This document shows positions 1-5,564 of a stretch of DNA of 9,599 nt, one piece after another (position 1 is the first letter of the stretch; each line of letters starts with the position of its first letter). Location of the stretch: contig JAFXBO010000166.1 of NCBI GenBank assembly GCA_017521775.1, positions 1 through 9,599 of the forward strand. Reading direction: 5' to 3'. This stretch comes from Clostridia bacterium (GTDB lineage Bacteria; Bacillota; Clostridia; UBA1381). Under the pieces are notes generated by a model. That model was not told the DNA's origin and made no database searches. It saw nothing but the letters and a program-made list of their open reading frames with translations. Position numbers and translations under genes: made by a program.

Positions 1-1
1 G

Positions 2-211
2 GAGGTTTACAGTCACCTTATCGGTGAAAAAGAAATAGAACCGTCTGTCTGCGATATAGAAAAGCTCTTTTCAGACGCATCAAAATATGATATAGATTTT
101 TCCGATGTGCGTGGACAAAGTGCCCTGCGCAGAGGGTGCGAGCTATGTGTAAGCGGAGGTCATAACCTTATTCTATTAGACGACTTACTCCACCCAGAGA
201 AAAGTGAATAA
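2..211 (+). pseudogene. comM: ComM/YifB N-terminal-side fragment, interrupted by element insertion
   Basis: Open from the window edge, 69 codons to a TAA at 209-211. Residues about 32-56 (DFSDVRGQ then SGGHNL) are the signature just before the Walker A loop of ComM/YifB Mg-chelatase-like AAA+ proteins. ComM is known in other bacteria as a hexameric helicase that promotes branch migration during natural transformation. Homology ends at about base 174; the last 12 codons (LDDLLHPEKSE and stop) are element DNA. The P-loop that should follow directly ([11 protein letters not shown]) lies some 9 kb away at 9238. This piece keeps part of the N-terminal Lon-protease-like region but no ATPase core, so alone it should be inactive. 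It is clearly richer in G and C than the element. Identity is secure from the two matching halves. Confidence 0.9.
161..192. other. attL: attL: left attachment junction in comM
   Basis: Host sequence (CATAACCTTAT) runs into the TTCT core at 171-174, followed by element sequence with the arm CTTACTCCA at 184-192. That arm is the exact reverse complement of TGGAGTAAG at 9217-9225 in attR. The core lies at codon position 2 of comM, as at the right junction. The boundary is inferred from comM reading-frame restoration; the precise crossover bases are not proven. Confidence 0.75.
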
Positions 212-295
212 ATATAAGGTTTTCAGCGAATGAGACATCAAGAATAAAACACCAAAACAAGTACACTCAAAATAATTTTTCCCCTCTTTGAAAAA
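184..295. repeat. Left arm of imperfect terminal inverted repeat
   Basis: Read on the minus strand this 112-base segment lines up with 9113-9225 in the same block order and almost the same length. The blocks are TTTTTCAAAGAGGGGA (280-295), TGTAC (261-265), TGGTGTTTT (246-254), CCTTATA (213-219), TTTTCT (198-203), then five bases and TGGAGTAAG (184-192). The outermost block is identical and the innermost differs from its partner by one inserted A. Bases 212-310 hold no gene. Confidence 0.75.
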
Positions 296-310
296 ATATT
301 TTAAAAGATA

Positions 311-341
311 ACCCCGTTTGGAATTGATATCCAAACGGGGT
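311..341 (-). terminator. Rho-independent terminator of the minus-strand operon
   Basis: CCCCGTTTGG at 312-321 pairs perfectly with CCAAACGGGG at 331-340 over a 9-base loop, with an extra A-T pair at 311/341. On the minus strand the stem is followed by a T-rich run (TTATCTTTTAAAATATTTTT). It starts four bases after the stop of the gene at 346-945, so it most likely ends that operon. The plus-strand side is T-poor. Confidence 0.85.
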
Positions 342-345
342 ATAT

Positions 346-945
346 TTATAACATTGTTTCTATGACTTTACCCAAATTACTTTCTGATGGGTGTTTCATA
401 TCTTGCTCTGCTTCTTCTAATGAGTAAAATATCTTATCTACACAGTACATTATAGTTTGTAGTTTGTTGTTAATGTATTTAATGGCTTTTGTAAAGTGCC
501 TTTTATTCCACAAAATAATCTCCACATTTCCATTCCCATAGTTTTTATCCAATGGTGTGTATTTATTTGCATTTGCTAAACACAGATTTGCAAAAAACAC
601 TCTAAAACCCCTATAATACAAACCATTATGTTCTACATAGATATATTCAACCCTTATCCTGCTATATCCTATACGAACATTACCTCTCTTTGTTAATACC
701 TTTTTCTTAAATCCTTCTGCATCTCTATCCTCAATAAAGGTTTTATACACAGTATTTGCAGAATAAACTTTCTTTACATACCTTTGAAAAACAGGGTTAA
801 CGTCATTTTTCTCTGCTTCAAGGTCAAAAATATCATTACAAAACTTCTTAAAATCGTCATTGGTTGTTATGTAGTTCCCATAATCATTACTATTGATTTC
901 AAGGATAGGAGATTTTGCAACGATAATATATGTATTTTCATTCAT
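346..945 (-). CDS. Uncharacterised 199-residue protein, third gene of minus operon
   Basis: I do not recognise this protein. It starts with ATG at 945 behind a GGTGGAG-type ribosome binding site, nine bases after the stop of the preceding gene. It ends four bases before a strong terminator, so it is the last gene of a three-gene operon. It looks soluble: no signal peptide or membrane segment is seen. It is lysine-, asparagine- and tyrosine-rich. The middle part (residues about 85-125) alternates hydrophobic and charged residues as in beta strands (RIGYSRIRVEYIYVEH, then YYRGFRVFFANLCLAN). The C-terminal third looks helical and acidic. No catalytic motif is evident. The intact frame, ribosome binding site and context make it a real gene; function is unknown. 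Confidence 0.82.
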   Translation of the reverse strand: MNENTYIIVAKSPILEINSNDYGNYITTNDDFKKFCNDIFDLEAEKNDVNPVFQRYVKKVYSANTVYKTFIEDRDAEGFKKKVLTKRGNVRIGYSRIRVEYIYVEHNGLYYRGFRVFFANLCLANANKYTPLDKNYGNGNVEIILWNKRHFTKAIKYINNKLQTIMYCVDKIFYSLEEAEQDMKHPSESNLGKVIETML

Positions 946-954
946 TTCTCCACC

Positions 955-1365
955 TCACACAACCATATAATGTTTACATAATTCAATGTAATGCTCTTGT
1001 GTTTTCTTGTTTACTGTACCCATCTGACTTGCAAGAGTGATTAAGATGATTTCTTCCTCTGGAATATAGTATTTTTCGCTATTTACAGTAATACCAATTA
1101 TTTCACTTAATTCATTTTCTGATACTGCTGCAAATATGAACTGCTGTTTTTTAGAAAGAAATCTTAACACCCAATTTAACCTTATGCCATTGTGTAAATA
1201 ACTCACACCCATTTTATAAACAGAAATCAATGCCTCTTGTTTTGCAGATTTCAAGTAAAAAGGTATATTACTATTCTCTATATCAAGAAGTCCATTCTCT
1301 AATCTATGCTCAATTATGTTTGAGTTTGTAGAGTGAAAAGGGATTTTATTTATTCTCTGTTTCAT
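955..1365 (-). CDS. Uncharacterised 136-residue protein, second gene of minus operon
   Basis: I do not recognise this protein. ATG at 1365 follows AGGAGG (1374-1379) with eight bases of spacing, a near-ideal site. The first 20 bases overlap the end of the upstream gene, which suggests translational coupling and perhaps a fixed ratio of the two products. The sequence has no signal peptide and no clear membrane helix. Two stretches, around IRLNWVLRFLSKKQQFIFAAV (mid-protein) and IPEEEIILITLASQM, are hydrophobic and probably form the core of a small globular domain. There is no recognisable catalytic motif. Given the tight overlap it may act with its neighbours as a complex; that is inference only. 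Confidence 0.82.
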   Translation of the reverse strand: MKQRINKIPFHSTNSNIIEHRLENGLLDIENSNIPFYLKSAKQEALISVYKMGVSYLHNGIRLNWVLRFLSKKQQFIFAAVSENELSEIIGITVNSEKYYIPEEEIILITLASQMGTVNKKTQEHYIELCKHYMVV

Positions 1366-1894
1366 TTTTCCTTCCTCCTAATCTTTTAAGTCCTTTAACT
1401 ATTTTCTTTTGCTGACCACTATAATATTTTCTTGTATGCAGCAACTCTAATTCTTCTGGTTTTTCATAAGCTAAACTATAAATGTCATAGATAGAATTAG
1501 TCTTGCATTCTTTGCCATTTATTGAGTATGGATAGGAGAAATCTGCACATTTACCATTATGTAATTCCAAAGTTTTAGGAACTACTATGGCTAATTTACC
1601 ATATAACCTATTTTTCCTATACATACCACATCCCTCGTGACCACTACGACCCTCTCCTTTTTCAATTTCAGGGTTGTCATACAAGGTGGTGGAGGTATAA
1701 CCTTTTAATGCAGTAATAAAGAAAATACCACGATTTTTCTTAACTGCTTTATTGAATATATGTTTTAATTTTAAATGGTCATAATCCTTTATATCTTCTT
1801 CTGTTATATCTGACCTTTTACTGAAGAAAGGATGATAATAGGCATCCATATCTTCCTGATATTCCTGTATGAGGTTTATATCTATTAATAACAT
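1346..1894 (-). CDS. Uncharacterised 182-residue protein, first gene of minus operon
   Basis: I do not recognise this protein. The frame can be extended five codons to a TTG at 1909, but ATG at 1894 is preferred. It has GGAGG at 1903-1907 with eight bases of spacing, whereas the TTG would fall inside that site. A promoter lies just upstream (1918-1945). The N-terminal 60 residues are acidic and aromatic (NLIQEYQEDMDAYYHPFF). The middle holds a glycine-rich, histidine- and cysteine-containing segment (GRSGHEGCGMYRKNR). The C-terminus is strongly basic (KYYSGQQKKIVKGLKRLGG) and could contact nucleic acid. It is predicted to be cytoplasmic. Its end overlaps the next gene by 20 bases. Function is unknown. 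Confidence 0.82.
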   Translation of the reverse strand: MLLIDINLIQEYQEDMDAYYHPFFSKRSDITEEDIKDYDHLKLKHIFNKAVKKNRGIFFITALKGYTSTTLYDNPEIEKGEGRSGHEGCGMYRKNRLYGKLAIVVPKTLELHNGKCADFSYPYSINGKECKTNSIYDIYSLAYEKPEELELLHTRKYYSGQQKKIVKGLKRLGGRKNETENK

Positions 1895-1917
1895 TTGGAT
1901 GACCTCCAATTCTTAAC

Positions 1918-1945
1918 ATTGTAAATATAATAATAATTTAATCAA
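1918..1945 (-). promoter_or_regulatory. Promoter of the minus-strand three-gene operon
   Basis: On the minus strand, TTGATT (1940-1945) and TACAAT (1918-1923) are separated by 16 bases, with the ATG of the first gene about 24 bases beyond the -10. TCCTATTA repeats at 1951-1958 and 1961-1968, and a related TCCTAATG at 1981, sit just upstream in steps of 10 and 20 bases, on one face of the helix. They are a plausible binding site for a regulator. Confidence 0.55.
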
Positions 1946-2430
1946 CTTCCTCCTATTAAATCCTATTATTCCAAATACATTCCTAATGATAGGGGCGATT
2001 TCTAATCGCCCCTATCATCTCTGGAAATAGAAAGGAAGGAAATGAGATTATGTATCATTTATATATGATTTATTTAGGTTCATTGACTAATAATTCCTTC
2101 TGGCTAAAAACTCTTTCAACTATACTCTCAACCAATCACCACACAAACACTCCAGCATCACACAAACACTCTTGAGGCCTCGCAGAGAGGAGGATAGAAT
2201 GGTGTTGTTTAGGTTGTTGTATTCTATGTATTAGTTGTTATTGTAGTAAAAGTATTATTAATATCATATATAAAATATTATATCTCTATTAATAAGAGTT
2301 TACACATGCTATAATTTTAGTTAATACCAAAAATATTTATGTAATTTTTTATTTTTCAACTGTCCTCTCTATAGTTATAACTGTCTAAACTCAAAAATTG
2401 AAAAACTGTAAAAAGTATTGTAATTAAAAG
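1946..2430. other. Gene-poor intergenic stretch with hairpin, short repeats and GT-skewed DNA
   Basis: No convincing gene is seen in this stretch of nearly 500 bases. It contains the phased TCCTATTA repeats, the 14-bp hairpin, and two copies of CACACAAACACTC (2140-2152, 2159-2171). Next come a small GC-rich patch (GAGGCCTCGCAGAGAGGAGG, 2174-2193) and about 50 bases almost free of C on the plus strand, rich in TTGTT. Extremely AT-rich DNA follows to about 2350. The mix of direct repeats, hairpin, strand-biased and AT-rich DNA resembles an origin-type region, but no nick site can be named. Confidence 0.4.
1986..2018. repeat. Perfect 14-bp hairpin in intergenic region
   Basis: ATGATAGGGGCGAT (1986-1999) is followed by the 5-base loop TTCTA and its exact reverse complement at 2005-2018. 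No T-run follows on either strand, so it is not a normal terminator. It lies about 40 bases upstream of the minus operon promoter. It could be a protein-binding palindrome, a cruciform, or the hairpin of a transfer or replication origin. Confidence 0.7.
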
Positions 2431-2450
2431 GTTTTAACAAGGTTGAAAAC
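2431..2450 (-). terminator. Weak hairpin after the zincin-like gene
   Basis: GTTTTAAC and GTTGAAAAC form an imperfect stem (one bulged base) around AAG, directly after the stop codon at 2451-2453. On the minus strand it is followed by CTTTTAATTACAATACTTTTT. It may act as a weak terminator, but the stem is AT-rich and short. Confidence 0.3.
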
Positions 2451-3610
2451 TTATCTTTTATGTAAAATATTTCTCCTTTTTAAGTCCTCAAATAATTTAT
2501 CAAATGCTAAATTAATTTTTTCTCTTTCTTTTCCTTTTGGACTACCACACTCTATACTGTCAGCATGACCTACCAAATAATCACTTCTTCTGCCTAATCT
2601 ATCTTTTACATAACAAGCAAAGGCTCTTGCAAATAACTCACATTCACTATTCCAATAGCTATCTCCCATCCTTGTTGCTGTTTTATTTAAGTATTCTGCA
2701 TCAGTTAAATAATTTGAGGGTATAAAGTCATATTCATTATCAGCATTGTCTAATCTATCTCTGAAAAAGTTTAATAGGCACAAGTCATATATAATTGTTC
2801 TGTAATAAGAGTTATAAGGTTTAAATTGATTTCTGCCAATCATATCATTCCTTGCTGAATATATCCTGTCTAACACAGGGAATATTGTATCTACTATAAA
2901 TGGTACTTCAATATTTTTCATTTTATCTTTAAGAATATTAACAATGTTATCATTAGGCTCATACTTTATATTTACCAAATTAGGAAATGTTATCTTCCTA
3001 TTGTTTAGTATTTTATCTAATGCAGAATTGTATTCTGTCTTTTCCTGCTGATTGAGGTTTCTATAATATAAAAATTGCTCCTGAAAAATGTTTGTTATTT
3101 CTTCTTTCCAAGATAATATTACTCTTTTTAAAAAATCAGTATCTACCTTTTTAGGTTGGGTTTTAATTGCTACCATTACTTCAGCAAAGGAAGGAATACT
3201 ATTACTATAATCATCTGTCAAATAACACTTCAACCCACTTAATTGCCCTAAAAAGTAATCAAAGGCATGTCCCCATTCGTGAGCTAATGAGCCAGCACCA
3301 TTCATTTTTGTTAAATTAATTACGTTTCTTTCAGGTTCAAAGTGTGCCGCAGCATTTGTTGTTCCTCTTGAACCAAAGGCAATAGCTAATTTACCACCTA
3401 ATGAAATATCTTTATCTGAAATACCTAAAACTGATGCAAGGTCTTTTAATGCATCATATAGAGAACACTATCTCCAACTTCGATTTTATCAATACCTACA
3501 AACTTGAAGTAGACTTCTGAAATACTACAACCCAAATAACCCAGAGACACATTCTTTCCATCGTCTCTATAACCACCATACTCTTTGTTTCTTTTCAAAA
3601 ATGCAATCAT
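2451..3610 (-). pseudogene. Zincin-type metallopeptidase-like (polyvalent-protein, LPD1-like) gene, frameshifted
   Basis: The gene starts at ATG 3610, eight bases after AGGAGG (3619-3624). The first frame reads 54 codons to a TAA at 3446-3448. The conserved part is in another frame, open from just after a stop at 3468-3470 to 2451. Just before the internal ATG 3305 this frame reads YDALKDLASVLGISDKDISL and later FEPERNVINLTK. It then gives GAGSLAHEWGHAFDYF, a zinc-protease HExxH. Further on, CELFARAFACYV offers a likely third ligand, and INLAFDKLFEDL closes the domain. This pattern is known from polyvalent proteins of phages and conjugative elements, where it usually ends a larger protein. 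The frames rejoin if one AT is removed from the TATAT at 3456-3460, giving about 386 residues. It therefore looks like a short-repeat slip, a decayed gene or a sequencing error. The N-terminal 50 residues match nothing I know. Metal-binding residues are all intact. Confidence 0.75.
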
Positions 3611-3616
3611 GTGCAT

Positions 3617-4171
3617 TTCCTCCTTTTGATATATAATTTTTTATTTGCCTACTGTGTAGGACTTTAATACTTGCTGTTGTGTTTTCTACCTTTATATATA
3701 AGGTAAAGGCAACACTTCCTTTTAAAAGTTTGTTTTAGGAAATAGGTTTTTCAATATGACAGGAGCTTACCCTGTATTTGTCAAAGAACATTGTGTCACA
3801 ACTCTGAAGTCCCTTTATATAAAGGAAGGGATTGTTTTACATCCTTTTCTCTATATAGGTGGAACCACAGGAAATGATGTCGTCCTACCTAATATAATAG
3901 GTAGGATAGGTCTTGATGTTTTGCCATCAAGATAGTGAAAAAAATATGATTCCTTCCTTGTTATATCTTATATACCTCTCACATCAACCTCTCACATAAA
4001 ATTAATAACTTTTCTGAGTGGTGGGTTATATAGGATAGTTAACTGACTGAAGAGATTCAGCTTGACACTTTTATGTGTCAAGCAGCATCAAATCTATCTT
4101 TATTCACTTAAATCAACAAAAGCAGCAATAAAGGTAAGTTTTCAATTTTACCAAGTCGCTTTTCTGACTAT
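3617..4171 (-). ncRNA. Long hairpin-rich leader or non-coding RNA upstream of the zincin-like gene
   Basis: A consensus minus-strand promoter (4178-4206) should start transcription near 4171, leaving about 555 untranslated bases before the gene at 3610. The stretch holds many perfect inverted repeats. They are GCTTGACAC/GTGTCAAGC (4060-4083), CTGAA/TTCAG (4047-4060), TCTTGATG/CATCAAGA (3911-3932), TCCTACCTA/TAGGTAGGA (3883-3906), CCTTTATATAAAGG (3812-3825), TTGTGTCACAA (3791-3801), ACAGG/CCTGT (3759-3775), TACCTT/AAGGTA (3687-3705) and CCTAC/GTAGG (3648-3660). A 10-base direct repeat CCTCTCACAT occurs at 3975 and 3988. No riboswitch class is recognised. It could be a structured leader, a separate RNA, or DNA structure for transfer; the first is favoured because of the promoter. 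Confidence 0.45.
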
Positions 4172-4177
4172 ATTGAT

Positions 4178-4206
4178 ATTATAACACACTTTTCTGTATT
4201 TGTCAA
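4178..4206 (-). promoter_or_regulatory. Consensus sigma-70/A promoter firing leftward
   Basis: On the minus strand TTGACA (4201-4206), a 17-base spacer and TATAAT (4178-4183) match consensus exactly, with TG one base before the -10. It is divergent to the regulator promoter at 4316-4344. The 13-base sequence around its -35, TTGACAAATACAG on the minus strand, recurs at 3772-3784. Confidence 0.8.
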
Positions 4207-4315
4207 GAAAAAAGCCAACTTTTTGAAAAAAATATTTTTCTGTCTAAAAAATCAGTGTTTATGCGGGTTTTGAAGGTATATAAAAGTGTCTAAATAAATA
4301 ATTTTTGACATTTTA
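4207..4315. promoter_or_regulatory. Divergent intergenic region with candidate operators
   Basis: AT-rich DNA between two divergent promoters. TGTCTAAA occurs at 4241-4248 and 4287-4294, and once more at 2382-2389 downstream of the zincin gene. These are candidate sites for the XRE protein encoded next to it, since such regulators commonly bind their own divergent control region. No dyad fits them well. Confidence 0.3.
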
Positions 4316-4344
4316 TTGATTTTATAATATTTTTGTGCTATAAT
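4316..4344 (+). promoter_or_regulatory. Extended -10 promoter of the regulator-recombinase operon
   Basis: TTGATT (4316-4321), 17 bases, then TATAAT (4339-4344) preceded by TGC, an extended -10. The start codon of the regulator is 24 bases after the -10. A better-looking TTGACA at 4305 is wrongly spaced for either nearby TATAAT. Confidence 0.7.
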
Positions 4345-4368
4345 AAAAGACATAAAGGAGTTGATATT

Positions 4369-5424
4369 ATGGAAAAGTTAGAAACAAACTTTAAAGACAT
4401 TCTTAGTGAGGAAATATTAAGGGGGCATTTTAACCATATTTTTATAGAGAAAGGCTATCTCCCAACATCTAAATTGAATAAATCATTAAACCATCAAGAG
4501 TTCATTGATATTGTTAAAAAGATTACAGGAAAAGAAAAAGGGTCAAAACAATCCGTCAAGGATTGGCTTACAGGTTCTTCTCCTAAATTAGAAGTCCTTA
4601 TTGCTTTAGCTGACGTGTTAGAAGTTACTGTCGATTGGTTATTGGGTAGAACCCAAGCTAAATCATTGGATGCACAAGAGGGCTATGAACCATTTAAACA
4701 ATTAGGTTTTTCTTATGAGGCTTGGAAAACATTAACAAAATATAAGGATATTTTTGTTGAAGAGGAAAAAGACATACACTCTGATGACCCTGATTATTTG
4801 ATACCTGATGATTATATGGTAGAAAATAAGTATATGAAGACATTAAGTTCAATTATTGAGAACTGTAATTTTGATGGCGACGAAACCTTGTTCCCAATAT
4901 TAGAAGGCCTTTATAGATATATTGATGTAGTAGCACAAAGTCCATTCTATAAAGTCAATTCTACTTTGTTTGCCCAAAACATAGGCATTATTGCAACAGG
5001 AAGAGAGGTTATTGATGAGAGTAGCGACTTCTATAAACCTTATACAAAGGAAGAAATAGAAGATTATGTTATGCATCATAACTTCACTTGTTCACCAAAT
5101 GACATAATTGATATTGCTACATTCAACCCAAAAACTGATAAAAAATGCGATAACTTCATTAAATATAAAAGAGCAGCAGAAATCATTGTTAAGCAGATTG
5201 AAAATCGTTCAGAAGTATCTAATCTTGAGGAAATGGATAATGATGCTTTCCATTATTTGAAATCAGAATTAAGAAAATTAAAAATAGAAGAAATAAAAAA
5301 AGCTATCGAGTTTCAAAGAAGTTGGATTGATAGACTATCTGATAGCGATAATAATAGTTTATATGTGGCACAAAACAAAATTGAGGAACTTGAAAAACTA
5401 TTATCCTATTATGAAAAGAACTAA
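4369..5424 (+). CDS. XRE/HTH-type regulator, first gene of the recombinase operon
   Basis: 351 residues from ATG 4369, preferred over an in-frame TTG at 4333 because AAAGGAG (4354-4360) lies eight bases upstream and the TTG lies just before the promoter's -10. The N-terminal 95 residues contain an XRE-like helix-turn-helix: SKQSVKDWLTGSSPKLEVL, then IALADVLEVTVDWLLG, the usual end of the domain. The remaining 250 residues have no known catalytic motif. They are mostly helical and acidic, ending in a charged coiled-coil-like stretch (ELRKLKIEEIKKAIEF onward) that may allow oligomerisation. Position at the head of the operon, beside a divergent promoter, suggests it controls both its own operon and the leftward transcript. 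Whether it represses or activates cannot be told. No protease or ligand-binding motif for induction is seen. The micro-ORF starts 16 bases after its stop. Confidence 0.8.
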   Translation: MEKLETNFKDILSEEILRGHFNHIFIEKGYLPTSKLNKSLNHQEFIDIVKKITGKEKGSKQSVKDWLTGSSPKLEVLIALADVLEVTVDWLLGRTQAKSLDAQEGYEPFKQLGFSYEAWKTLTKYKDIFVEEEKDIHSDDPDYLIPDDYMVENKYMKTLSSIIENCNFDGDETLFPILEGLYRYIDVVAQSPFYKVNSTLFAQNIGIIATGREVIDESSDFYKPYTKEEIEDYVMHHNFTCSPNDIIDIATFNPKTDKKCDNFIKYKRAAEIIVKQIENRSEVSNLEEMDNDAFHYLKSELRKLKIEEIKKAIEFQRSWIDRLSDSDNNSLYVAQNKIEELEKLLSYYEKN

Positions 5425-5439
5425 CAGGAGTTATATATA

Positions 5440-5553
5440 ATGAAGAAACAGAAAAAAATTAAAGATTATAAATGTTTTATATATATGAGAGTTGGAACAG
5501 CAGAGCAGCTTGAAAATAAATCTTGTATATATAATAGGAAGAAAAAGAGTTAG
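5440..5553 (+). CDS. 37-residue serine-recombinase-like micro-ORF lacking the catalytic serine
   Basis: ATG 5440 follows CAGGAG (5425-5430) with about nine bases of spacing; stop TAG at 5551-5553, 11 bases before the recombinase start. Residues 12-24 read CFIYMRVGTAEQL. This resembles the first beta strand and active-site turn of serine recombinases (YxRVSTxxQ), but Gly19 stands where the nucleophilic Ser should be, and the protein stops soon after in a basic tail (NRKKKS). It cannot catalyse strand cleavage. I recall short proteins with a similar RVGT motif beside serine recombinases in clostridial elements, but cannot verify that here. It might be a remnant of an older recombinase or a small partner or inhibitor of the full recombinase. 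The good ribosome binding site and tight operon spacing favour real translation. Confidence 0.65.
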   Translation: MKKQKKIKDYKCFIYMRVGTAEQLENKSCIYNRKKKS

Positions 5554-5564
5554 GTGGTGGAAAT

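Noticed and set aside
784..981. 65-codon plus-strand frame opposite the minus operon
   Set aside because: It is the complement of an intact, well-signalled gene, has no ribosome binding site and a composition of antisense type. The small frames opposite the recombinase, the lipoprotein and comM were dropped for the same reason.
1986..2018. Strong hairpin read as a terminator
   Set aside because: Neither strand has a T-run after the stem, and it lies upstream, not downstream, of the nearest gene.
2050..2175. 41-codon plus-strand frame (starts MYHLYMIYLG) with GGAAGG about 10 bases upstream
   Set aside because: No promoter in front of it, no recognisable protein, and the second half translates the CACACAAACACTC repeats. 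It could be a small hydrophobic peptide, but support is too weak to annotate.
3446..3470. Programmed ribosomal frameshift in the zincin-like gene
   Set aside because: No X XXY YYZ slippery heptamer fits the reading frame at the junction; a simple indel explains it better. The same check failed for the lipoprotein gene at 8297-8310.
3754..3784. Second leftward promoter at TTGACA 3779-3784
   Set aside because: The best -10 (TCATAT) is 19 bases away and weak; it could not be supported next to the consensus promoter upstream.
3889..3927. 12-codon minus-strand frame (MAKHQDLSYLLY) inside the structured leader, ending in a hairpin arm
   Set aside because: It looks like an attenuator leader peptide, but the nearest AAGGAAGGA is 23 bases from the ATG and no alternative hairpin or terminator pair could be defined.
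4305..4328. TTGACA at 4305 with TATAAT at 4323 or 4339 as the regulator promoter
   Set aside because: Spacers would be 12 or 28 bases, outside the usable range; TTGATT at 4316 gives 17.
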